A DNA stretch of 64,000 bases from assembly GCA_009733775.1 (NCBI GenBank), contig WOGZ01000045.1, positions 62,001 to 126,000 on the forward strand. The letters are read 5' to 3'. The translations under genes and the position numbers were made by a program. Positions 54,791-64,000 of this stretch are shown piece by piece; the first letter of the stretch is position 1; each line of letters begins with the position of its first letter. The notes below the pieces were generated by a model that saw only the letters and a program-made list of their open reading frames with translations, did no database searches and had not been told where the DNA came from. Source of the stretch: Alectoria sarmentosa. Its lineage: Eukaryota > Ascomycota > Lecanoromycetes > Lecanorales > Parmeliaceae.

Positions 54791-56768
54791 TTAATTATGG
54801 ACCTCTCTAGCTGCTCCATTGGCGACTGGACCTTGAACATTATTCGATTGGTGGCCGTTCACCGCAGGCTTGTCGACGGCAAGAGACGTTTCCAGGTTTT
54901 CGACCTCAAGGCCTTCGAACAACGAGAAGATGGCATGGGTTTGGTGGAAATCGTTATCGACTGCGGTTTTGTCAGCATGAGCGCTTTGAACGTCAGGGGG
55001 CTACAACATGCAACGGACCAATGTTGATGAGATACCACGTATCCATGATTTTATCGATAAGCTGTCGGCTTGGGCTCGACGCAGAATAACATTTGGCCCA
55101 GTCGGTACCAAGGTGGTATGCTTCATCTTTCCACGCTAGGAAGCTAATGGTCTCAACGATTGTGGGTTGCACAATCTCTTTCCCTGGGAAAACACCCCAT
55201 GTGACGGCGTTTGGACCCTCGCTTGGGGCGTTGGTCCTCAGATCTCCATCTTTAGTGACAGCGTAGTATGTCATATCAGGATTTCGCTCGATACGAGCAA
55301 CAAGCTCTGGAATCAGCTGCGGTGAGATGAGAAGTTCGATATAAGCCTTCTGGTAAACGTAGCCCCCTTTGGGCCCCCATCCATATACAGGATGGGTGGA
55401 TTTGACGCCATTCACCGACGGCTGGGAGGTAATAGTGAGCAGTCCTCTCCTATTCAGATTAACAAGCTCCGGTCTGATGGCTTCTGCTTCACTCGTTATT
55501 GGCGCCTCGCTCCATGGCAAACTCTGGAGCTTCCCCTCTAAGAATCGTACGAAGATGTCGGCAACGTCCCTGATCGACTCAGGCTTGCCCCACAGTTTTA
55601 CATTTTGCTCATTTGTTCCCTTGAGACCAATGTCATATGCATCTAATTCTCCAAAGGCTGGTGATCGAGCATCGCCCCAACGACCGTTGGGAAATTCGTC
55701 CCAATCCTGAGTTCGAGCTACATAGGACTTGTTCCTGTTTTTCCAGAAGATAGGTCGCACATCTTCTTCTCTACGATTGAGACCCAGGGACTGCCGCCAT
55801 GGTAGACTCCTGTTGTTCGGCGTTCCATCTTTTGGTACCAGTTCTAGCTCTTTCAAGACCATTCGCGTGGCCTGGGCTAGATTCATAGTGTAGCTGTAAA
55901 TTGTGAGTAAGAAATTGACCGGGTATTTGAGATTCACCGCTTACAAGTGCAGCTGCATGATACCTGCATCAATAATCCTGCGGCACATTTCAGCAACCAA
56001 CCCCTTCCCAACCTCTCGTACTTGGGCATCATCGTTCTTAATAGGCTCTAGGGCATCGGCCCACTTCTGTGGTATATGACATTTTGACCAAATGGCGCGT
56101 CTCAGAAATGCTGCATGAGTTTGTATGGGCATGATACCGGGGACAATTGGAACGGTGATACCGCACGCCCTCACTTTCTTTACCCAGGAAAGGAAAATGT
56201 CTACATCGTAAAACATCTGCGTCACAATGAACGTTCCTCCAGCGTCGACCTTTTCCTTTAGATGCTTGATGAGTATCTCTTGATCCTGCTGGTCATCGCA
56301 GCCCTCCGGGTAGCCAGCAACACCTATGTCAAAGTGATTTCCATATCTGGCCTTGATGTATTCGACCAAATCCCGGGCATATCGGAAGCCACCTTCCACG
56401 GCCTGCCACTTCTCATTTTCTCTTGGAGGGTCTCCTCGCAGTGCGAGTATGTTGGAGCATCCAGCCGAATAGGCTGACTTCAAAGCATCATCCACCTTCT
56501 GCTTTTCCATATCGGTGCATGTCAGGTGCATGCAAGTTTCTAGACCGTAGATGGTCTGTGCAGTATTGACCATTTCACACGTCAGGTCCGAACGACTGCC
56601 TCCAGCACCCCAAGTCACATCGATGAAAGCAGGGCCAAGGTCATGCATGCGGTCCATGCGGTCATAGAGATTCTGAACACCCAGGGCCGTTTTGGGAGGG
56701 AAGAATTCGAAAGAGAAGACGGGTTTCCTTGTCCGCTCAGCCTCGGCGAGCTTGTCTTTGATATGCAT
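54791..56768 (-). CDS. MET13: Methylenetetrahydrofolate reductase
   Basis: FAD enzyme converting 5,10-methylene-THF to 5-methyl-THF for methionine synthesis. Exons 56768-55945, 55893-55019 and 54960-54791 encode 622 aa. The N-terminal TIM barrel begins MHIKDKLAEAERTRKPVFSF with EFFPPKT, DVTWGAGGSRSD, CMHLTCTDM, ILALRGDPP and FIVTQMFYDVDIF. The C-terminal regulatory domain carries WDEFPNGRWGDARSPAFGEL, YGWGPKGGYVYQKAYIELLI and the end segment IVDNDFHQTHAIFSLFEGLE. The last 57 codons come from exon 3; the intron before it (54961-55018) has a GTCCGT donor. Fungi have two paralogues (MET12, MET13); the symbol follows the more active one and the paralogue choice is uncertain. Confidence 0.94.
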
Positions 56769-57886
56769 TTTAATTGGTCTGTATGGAGAAGGAGGAGATA
56801 GGTCAGCTGCTGTAAGACGCTCGTAGCCCAGCAGAAATGGTTAATGAGAGAGTCTCAGAACTCGGAGCAAGACGAGGGAACACTCCCAGGCAAACATCAA
56901 AGCCGTTGTACTTACCAGCCAGGTTTTGTCTAATGCACGGAGTGTCGTGTCCCAGTTTGCTATCCAAAATATCTTTTCCGAGCCCAGCGGTCTGCTTGCT
57001 GCCGCGACATGCACCACGGTATTTGTTCTTTTGTGTGTGAGAAGGCCGAGAGGCAGCTGCACCTTTTCAAGAATGCCGAAGGGCTGTGTTTATGCTAGGT
57101 TATCATTGGACAGGCGTGCAGGGTGCACTAGTCATTGAATGCTTCCGGAGAGCGATCAGACCTCTGCGTCCGCAGGAAGTGTTCGGAGTCTGCAGAGTCT
57201 CAATCCGAATACTCTAGTCTCGACAGCCGATGCTTTGCATGAGGATTGAGGCAGGGTGGGATTGGATTGGATTGGATTGGATTGGATTGGATTGGATTGG
57301 GGGATCAAATAGGCGAGCTCACTTCCGCGGCAGACTGGTTGTCTACTTAGCAACCCGAGCCCTCCCCATGTGGGAGAAGGTCGGGAGGAGGCTTGTTGGG
57401 CTACAGCCTACTAGTACTGGGTGCCAGGTGGGTGTTTTCACATGTGAGTTGTTGACATCGGGCTGCCCCCCCCTGCTACATCCCATGAGTATCTAACCCC
57501 GATCAAGTCCATTAGTAAGCCAGTCTGATCAATCAAAGCCCACGGACTTCGTGCCAAGATATATCTGCAGGGGAGGGGGCAGCTGTGTACATATATGTAA
57601 CACTATACACCAACACTATACAGCAAGCCTTGTGCCTATGTACTCGTGCGGCCGACAGGCCAATCTTCTTGGCAGTCCGGCACGGGAGTATCCACCAACT
57701 GAAACATCTCATTCCTCTCCAACTTGACACAAACATTGAATGTATTGGTGGCTCTAGCCCTTTACGACTCTGGTCAATAGCCTCAGTAAGGTCGAGAAAG
57801 AAAGGAAGAAATTAATCATCTTTTACCTGTTACCTAGTATTTGACCACCCAATCCGTACTGTTACCCCACCTACCCAGACTCTACC
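56769..57886. promoter_or_regulatory. Divergent spacer MTHFR / OPRT with an ATTGG microsatellite
   Basis: 1.1 kb holding both promoters. Contains (ATTGG)8 at 57261-57300; no gene seen. Confidence 0.5.
57261..57300 (+). repeat. (ATTGG)8 pentanucleotide microsatellite
   Basis: Eight perfect ATTGG units, 40 bp. The complement reads CCAAT repeatedly, the core bound by the HAP/NF-Y (CCAAT-binding) complex. Confidence 0.95.
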
Positions 57887-58627
57887 ATGACACAAGCCCA
57901 AGAAGAAGATCCCGACTCTCTCGTCCCCTCCACTCCACCTCCCGTCCTTCCCACCTACAAGTCCGTCTTCCTCCAATCTTGTCTCTCCGGCTCCGTCCTC
58001 TCTTTCGGTACTTATAAGCTCAAGTCTGGTCGACTGTCACCTTATTTCTTCAATGCCGGACTCTTCCACACCGGGCGCCTCCTCCGCTCCGTCGGTCTTG
58101 CCTACGCACATACACTACTTGCGCACGTCGCTCATAACCCTACTTTCCAATTCGACATCTTATTCGGGCCAGCGTACAAGGGGATTCTTTTGGCAGGAAG
58201 TACGGCGGAGAAGTTGGTTGAACTTGATGAGCAAAGGTTTGGGCAAGTGAGCTGCTCATACAACCGAAAGGAGTTGAAGGATCACGGAGAAGGGGGCTTG
58301 ATCGTGGGAGCTCCTCTGCGCAACAAGAATGTCGTTATCATTGATGATGTGGTGACGGCGGGGACGGCGATGAGGGAGGCAATTGAGATAATCAGGGCGC
58401 AAGGGGGGACACTCGTTGGCGTCATCGTGGCACTAGATCGGAAGGAGAGGATGAGCGATGAAAGTAGTGGTTCCACTATCGGAGATGTCAGGAGAGAGTT
58501 CAATGTGCCGGTCTTGAGCATCATTGACCTGGACGATCTGATTGGAGTGCTAGGCGGGTTGGGGGATGAGGTGGATATGGAGAGATTGAGAGAGTACAAA
58601 GCGAGGTACGGTGCCAGTGATCGATGA
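57887..58627 (+). CDS. URA5: Orotate phosphoribosyltransferase
   Basis: Fifth step of pyrimidine synthesis: orotate plus PRPP to OMP. Single exon, 246 aa, ATG 57887. Family blocks: VLSFGTYKLKSGRLSPYFFN, AGLFHTGRLLRSVGLAY, FDILFGPAYKGILLA, SYNRKELKDHGEGGLIVGAP (loop with catalytic Lys) and the PRPP-binding motif VVIIDDVVTAGTAMREAIEI. Slightly longer than yeast Ura5 because of the N-terminus MTQAQEEDPDSLVPSTPPPV. Convergent with DDI1 (175 bp). Confidence 0.97.
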   Translation: MTQAQEEDPDSLVPSTPPPVLPTYKSVFLQSCLSGSVLSFGTYKLKSGRLSPYFFNAGLFHTGRLLRSVGLAYAHTLLAHVAHNPTFQFDILFGPAYKGILLAGSTAEKLVELDEQRFGQVSCSYNRKELKDHGEGGLIVGAPLRNKNVVIIDDVVTAGTAMREAIEIIRAQGGTLVGVIVALDRKERMSDESSGSTIGDVRREFNVPVLSIIDLDDLIGVLGGLGDEVDMERLREYKARYGASDR

Positions 58628-58802
58628 ACTTGGCACGGAATATAAAGGACGGAGTTCAGGGCATTCGGATACCCCACGGAGGCTCAGATTGGAGCTCAAA
58701 TGCAATTAATTGTGAATCACCTTCTCTACACGCTTTCATGCTAGATGCTTCGTGATGGAGTCGGACGCTCGCCTGGGCTCCGGTATGATAGGCTCTGCGT
58801 CG

Positions 58803-60255
58803 TTACAGTAAAAGCCCGGCAGCCATTTCCACATTGCCTCCCGCCATTTCCAACGCATGGACTGCTTCTTGCTTGGTAAAGCCCATATTCGTCAGCTGTT
58901 CAATATCCTCCTTCGGAAATGAGGCCGGGCCAGTCGTTGAAAGAGGCTGCTGAGTGCCACGAAATCCTGTTGATAAGCTGGCTGAAGCAGATGACCCGGT
59001 CGCAGTTGCTCGGCTGGCACCAGCGCTTGGAGCACCTTGAGTGACTGTACCTGAAATAGCACCAGTCCTCGTGCCTGCCGGGCCCTCGATCGTAGGTTCA
59101 TTCTTGTAGACATCATCATACTTGGGTATGTCAGCTTCACCCAGAAATGCAACTTCGTCGCCCTGGATGATCAACTTTCCCTTCTGAAGATCTATGCAGG
59201 CTTGATGCTTCTTCAGCATATCCAGCCCAAGCAGCAGGTCAACGTCTTTGCCTTCCATGACGGTGAAGCTGCAAGGCAGAAACGATGTGCCAATTTTGAT
59301 AATTGCACTGTGCACACGGCCAAGAATCTTAGCAGTGCCGACACCCCTAGCAATTCCAGCATAGCGTTTGTCAAGCAGGCGATAGATACCACATTTTTCA
59401 GCGCAGGACGGGGACATGATTGTTGTCTGAGCTCCAGAGTCGACAAAAGCCTTGACCTTGTGCTGATTGACTTCGACTGGTATGTAGAGCATGTGCACCC
59501 GAGCGAAGACTGGAGATTCGTTGCGTGAGTTTTATGTAGTGTTTCAATGGAGATACATCAACAAAAGAATGTATACCTTCCGGGTTATGTTCCATCGCAT
59601 TTTGCAAGTTCTCTATCACACCTTCTTGCCGTATCATCTCTTCGATCTCACGTTGGGCGTCAATGTTGAATGGATCGGCGGAAAGCAAGTCATTTCTCCG
59701 TTGAATTTCTGCGTCCATCTCGACTCTTTGTCTCAGCTTGTCCTCGAAGATTTGCTGGAAGCGAGCCGGATCTTGTACGGCATTTGCAAGATCAGGATCT
59801 GATGCCCGGATCGTTGCAAGGATCTCCGGGTTTCCCATGGCTTGTAGACGTATCATTTCAGGGTCTGTCTGTGCTCCTTGACGTGAACCAGGCTGAGCTG
59901 GCCCTCGTCGCTGTGGCCGCACCGGCCTACCCGAGCCAACAGATGGCGCCTGTGGGTTTCGAACTTGCACACCAAGCATGGAATCATCACTCATTCCACA
60001 TTGCTGCAGAGTCTTTGCATCATCGACAAGCTCTTGGTTCCCGTAGTAGATTCTTAGAGCCCCCGTCTTGATGTTCGTCTCGCTTTCAATGTAGCTTTTA
60101 AGGTCAGCAACGGTCATGTCTGGACCCACATCGGGCGTCAGGAAGTCTTGCTCGAGGGTAACTTGAGGGGCATCGATAGTGTTGATGGAGATGGTGATCT
60201 GCCTGCATGCCCTCGTCAGCTTTGCCCCTTGAGACGCGACGGTGGCCACTCACAT
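58803..60255 (-). CDS. DDI1: DDI1, ubiquitin-shuttle protein with retroviral-type aspartyl protease domain
   Basis: Cytosolic proteasome shuttle and protease. Exons 60255-60254, 60202-59577 and 59509-58803 give 444 aa. The ubiquitin-like domain starts QITISINTIDAPQVTLEQDF; the middle helical (HDD) region is ARFQQIFEDKLRQRVEMDAE; the protease domain has VFARVHMLYIPVEVNQHKVK and FVDSGAQTTIMSPSCAEKCG with catalytic DSG, then FTVMEGKDVDLLLGLDMLKK; a Ser/Thr/Ala linker; and a C-terminal UBA, IEQLTNMGFTKQEAVHALEM. The start codon is split by a 51-bp intron (AT|G): exon 1 supplies only two coding bases. This yields M-QITISIN, the normal family start, whereas the unspliced frame has only GTG. Confidence 0.94.
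60203..60253 (-). other. Intron splitting the DDI1 start codon
   Basis: Donor GTGAGT, acceptor GGCATGCAG, branch GCTGAC. Two coding bases (AT at 60255-60254) precede it and G at 60202 follows. Confidence 0.87.
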
Positions 60256-61197
60256 GGTGAGGCTGTGGGGGACGAGGGCAAGAAACCCCCAAATCTTCTT
60301 TTTCTGTTCCTCTCAGAACGGTGGTTAGTGATGGCAGCCTGAGCTGGACAGCAGCTTGCTAGGAAGGATGGGCTGTAGGACGTGGGGATGGTGATTAGTG
60401 AAGAGTCAGAGTGTCCCGGGCGTTGAAATTGAAAGGATGATAAGCTCAGTCAGAGTATGGAGACTTGTGGAAGGGTTTGGAAGATCAGTTGAGAGAACGG
60501 ATTCGACAGGACATTAGTAATCAGGCAGGCAGGCAGTGAGTGGCAGTGATGGAAAACCTTGAAAGGAAAGTTGAGAAGGGTTTGATGGTGAGGGGGGTAG
60601 ATATGTGAGTTGATTGTTTTGGACGGGGTTGGAAGTGGAAGTGCTGGTGGACATGTGCGTGCGTATGTGTGTGTGTGTGTGTGTGTGTTTAGGTTGAAGA
60701 TTGCCGCGTTGACGGGGAGTGCCGTGCGAGGCGTGAATGTGATTATGAGCGGCATTCCGCCGTCGTCCAGAATAGTAGTCTTGCATGAGGTTGAGAGGGA
60801 AGAGAGCGAATTGGAGCGAGTATATGTTGACTTGGTGAGATGTAAAGAGCCTGGAGCGTCTGCTGGTGAACTGATCCGGAGATGCAGTCATGTACAGTAG
60901 AAGTGGAAATTTCAAGTACAAGTACCAAAAGTCCAAGCTGAAGACTTGACACCGAATGATGACACACCATTCTCATTTACTGCATGAAATCGACCCCAAA
61001 GTGCTCACGTGCAGAAGGAACTAGTCTAGAGCCAGATCATCTCCCGTCCAACTTTCTGGGCATTGGGCTTCGGGGGGGGCTTTGGGGGGAACCTTGGCCT
61101 GTCTTGGTCTTGGGGGGGAAAGCCTGGGAACCCTATGAGCCTGTCAAACTGTCTCAACTCCTGTCCAAGGTCCAAACTGTCCAATCCATCCGCCAAG
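60256..61197. promoter_or_regulatory. Divergent spacer DDI1 / GNAT with GT microsatellite
   Basis: 0.94 kb. Contains a (TG)n run of about 11 units at 60667-60688. G-rich stretches near 61070-61110. No gene seen; both promoters lie here. Confidence 0.5.
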
Positions 61198-62497
61198 ATG
61201 CCCTCCGATGATCCCCCCGATGTCTTGTCTGATAGCCCTGAATCGCAGACACCAAGACTCGAGGTCTCGGAAAGCTCCCCCCCAACGAGCCATGATGGGT
61301 ACAATGCTTTCACAATCCACAGACAAGAGGAAAAACAGACGAGCGCCCAACAGCTACGGACCAACAGAGCCAAAATCAACGACAGGAACCATCTACATCC
61401 ATATGTCCAGACTCTATCCTTATCAAATCTAGACAGTTGTGTAGCGTTGGAGAATGCCGTCTTTCCAGAAGCAGAGAGGTGCTCAAGGGAAAAGGTAGGA
61501 CCTCCGCAATCTCGTCTTCTTCTCATTCCATTTCTCTCAACGCACTCTCTATCTGTGCTTCTACTCTCCACATGACTAGCCATTCGGACCTTGCAAGTCG
61601 TCCATGTCGTTCCAGTGCAAACGCGTCTTTATCCAACTGAGCCACCACTCGGACCTTCCACTTGGTCTGCATCGCCCTCATGTTTATCCATTCTTCCTTT
61701 CTATAGCATTTGTCCGAACAAATTCAGAAAATCTACGAGTTGCTTCTCAAGCCCCTTGCAATTTTCTAACCCCCCCCCCTAGCCTCCAATGAAAACCTCG
61801 ATCTTTACTCACCCTCCTCACAGTTCATCTACCGTCTGACCACCTGCCCCGAACTCTGTCTAGGCCTCTTCTCCTCCACACCTTCAAACTCTCCGAACGC
61901 TTCCATTCCCACGTACCCTACCGCTCGTCCCGCCGACTCCGCCTCCCCGGCTATGAAGTCGGTGCTCATCGCCAGTGAGTCTACTGTTCAGAATGGATCT
62001 CTCCATCGCCTATCGTGTTTTAACTCATAAAACCTGTTTTGAGAGTGTTTGTACTATGACATGTTTCATGCCTCACATCTCCACCTAAAGCAGGAACGCT
62101 GACCCAGAGATTCAAAGTGGTCATTTCCACAAAAACAATTAGCCCTACCGTGACAGACGAAAGCATGGATATAGCTCCCAATTGGAAAGCCAACCCCTCA
62201 AACACTAGCATCCACGGCCATCGTGAAGACGGTCGAACGATCGCCATTCATTCTCTTAGCGTTTTGCCGGCTTTCCAGGGAAAGGGTCTAGGAAAGACGA
62301 CTATGAGAAGCTACCAGCAGCGGATGGAGACGAGTGGAGTTGCGAATCGGATTGCGTTATTGGCTCATGACCATTTGGTGAATATGTATGAAGGCATGGG
62401 ATTTGAAGGGAAGGGGAAGAGCGACGTTCGATTAGCCGGTGGAGGGTGGAACAGTCTGGTCAGTGAGATCTTGTTCCTCTCAGGCATGTTGAACTGA
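61198..62497 (+). CDS. GNAT acetyltransferase, arylalkylamine/polyamine N-acetyltransferase type
   Basis: Acetyl-CoA-dependent N-acetyltransferase similar to fungal serotonin/polyamine acetyltransferases (yeast Paa1 group). Exons 61198-61494, 61824-61974 and 62118-62497 give 275 aa. Sequence signs: DSCVALENAVFPEAERCSRE followed after intron 1 by KFIYRLTTCPELCLGLF; VISTKTISPTVTDESM; acetyl-CoA loop LSVLPAFQGKGLGKTTM (Q-x2-GxG); ANRIALLAHDHLVNMYEGMG with the Tyr seen in GNAT active sites; then KGKSDVRLAGGGWNSLV. Intron 1 is long (329 bp). The third exon could start at 62094 instead (24 bases earlier, also in frame), but TG at 62118 gives a better family match (IAMVISTKT). Confidence 0.88.
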
Positions 62498-64000
62498 GAT
62501 GTCCTAGATATACGAATTCGCTGAACACGGGCCGGGATCTTGAGGATTGTCACAATATGCTGGAGTCCAAATCGTTGTTACCAATGTTAACGAGCGTTGC
62601 AATTTTGGATATCACCAATTGTGAGTATAGCATCATTGGGTCCGACTGTATTTACGATGCTCCGAAGTTACATGCATCCATCTGATTTCCTCTGTCAATA
62701 CATGACGTGCTACTGAGCTTATCCTCCTTTGGTCGCCGGTCAGGAGAGCCGAAGGCCTTCTCAATCTCCTTGAGTTCAACGGGCCTTGGATCGGACGGCA
62801 CTATTTCCGTAGCTCCGTACGGTATTTAAGACGAAAAATTCCTCGCTTGGAGAGTTCGTGGAGACACATCTGTCTTCGGCTTATCTGCCATGTGTCCAAG
62901 CCTTTCGATGTTTGTATGATGATGAGGAGGTGATTTCAAGGATCAAAATCAAAAGTTCGAGGCGAGGTCATGCCGAATTTGGCCCGATCGCCTTTTCCCA
63001 CAGGCGATATAGCGGTACTGGCGACCAAGTGTCGAGAAAGGACAGTGGAGCGAAGAAGGCATTCGGGGCGGGCAAATGATGGAATTGGTATATGAACAAT
63101 GATGGCGTTTTCGTTTCGCCGTTGACAACTTTAGCCAAGCTATTTCATTTGAAGCGGTCTCTAAGCTCTGGAATAGACCACCAGAAACTCTCGCTTCATC
63201 CTCCAACTGCTGGAATTTATACGGCCGATTGTGGAACTCAGGATCCGGACTCCCGTATCCCCAACTGACTAAGTAACACAGGGTTGCGAAACTGCGTACC
63301 AGGAATCCAGAATTCAGCGTCTGCTATGACCGTATCCCTCATTGGCGTACTATTGCGGTCCCTCAAAAATTTCCACAAAAGTGGTATTGGTACGATGGAA
63401 AGCGGTTGCACAGCAGGATGAAGAAACGGACCCACACGATATGGCCCATCTGAATGCAGTATCACCAGTAAAAGACCTGGAATTGTCGACCGTTCAACTG
63501 CCTACCTAGTTGCTTGATGAGTGACAGTAGAGGAGTAAGATTGACCCAGAGATCGCAGGCCGGAGGAGTCTCAGAAGTGGCATCGTGAGCGGGTCCGGGA
63601 TGTCTGGCAGGAACCTGCCGCAAAGCCGTCAGTGAATAATTGGTTGCGCCTGGTCTGTGTCGCAGACTTACCTGTGTGGATATGGCTTACAGATGCTAGT
63701 CCCGGTCTAAGACATGAATACAAGTTGGGGGATGCAGCCCATGGAAATTTGAAAATGAAAAATGAAGGCTAGGGTGCCCTGCCTCATGTTCGTCGTGGAA
63801 GATCCAAGGCAAAAGAAGTCGATGTAAGTTTTACATACTTGGGTCCTCAAATTACGAGGTGAGGTGAGGTGAGGAAAGCGAATGGATGTGAGAAATGCAG
63901 ATACTTAGGCCATTCATCACTTTTTGCACAATGACTATTGTGAGCCCATCATGTAAAGTAGGAGATGGCCTTGGCGTCGAGGGTCACAGACGGAGCCCGG
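62498..64000. other. Terminal spacer; no gene seen
   Basis: 1.5 kb with only short ORFs. A short GAGGT tandem lies at about 63856-63874. The end of the window shows no coding signal. Confidence 0.5.

Noticed and set aside
61495..61823. Extra coding segment ending the long GNAT intron (SNENLDLYSPSSQ)
   Set aside because: Reads like protein up to KFIYRL, but joining it needs a phase that the upstream donor does not supply; the direct 61494/61824 junction matches the family.

Overview
This is a stretch of nuclear DNA from a filamentous ascomycete (Pezizomycotina). Evidence: genes split by many short introns (mostly 47-90 bp, GT-AG with CTGAC/CTAAC-type branch points), a FlbA-type RGS regulator, a PTH11-like receptor relic, a SUR7-family protein, mannitol-1-phosphate dehydrogenase, and an AT-rich, RIP-like decayed Fot1/pogo transposon. 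No bacterial operon structure is seen. Class level is uncertain; introner-like introns are best known from Dothideomycetes, but that is not enough to assign it. Exon boundaries were worked out by hand from splice motifs, frame closure and family conservation, and most multi-exon models close exactly in frame.

Layout. 0-14 kb: 3' part of ALG10 (window edge), a long spacer, flbA (+), ORC4 (+), and a leaderless CAP/PR-1-like protein (+). 14-24 kb: an SV2/NiaP-like MFS transporter (-), a 2-kb decayed Fot1-like element with perfect terminal repeats, a hotdog thioesterase (+), two doubtful ORFs, and a Cue1-like ER protein (-). 24-30 kb: SMC2 (-) and CDC73 (-). 30-35 kb is an accessory patch: a 449-bp TA-flanked MITE, a YwbE/DUF2196 gene interrupted by an in-frame TGA, and a PTH11-like pseudogene. 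35-49 kb: GLO3 (-) and TIM21 (+) as a divergent pair, a SUR7-family gene, mannitol-1-phosphate dehydrogenase, an unrecognised 530-aa protein, a small ORF and an enoyl-CoA hydratase. 48.9-62.5 kb: a CX5R rhodanese/Cdc25-like phosphatase divergent from NOG1, RRP8, MTHFR, URA5 (orotate phosphoribosyltransferase), DDI1 and a GNAT acetyltransferase. The last 1.5 kb shows no gene.

The genes are housekeeping units rather than one pathway. Two adjacent convergent genes (NOG1, RRP8) are nucleolar ribosome-biogenesis factors. The most unusual signal is a set of four introns (in YwbE, the PTH11-like relic, TIM21 and NOG1) that are longer (140-218 bp) than ordinary introns here and share sequence with one another, including a 17-nt identical block between two unrelated genes. 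They look like copies of a spreading introner-like element family. Other oddities: a start codon split by an intron (DDI1), a GC-AG intron (CDC73), two GTCCGT donors, a duplicated NLS-like repeat inside the ER enzyme ALG10, and a tandem repeat in the phosphatase.
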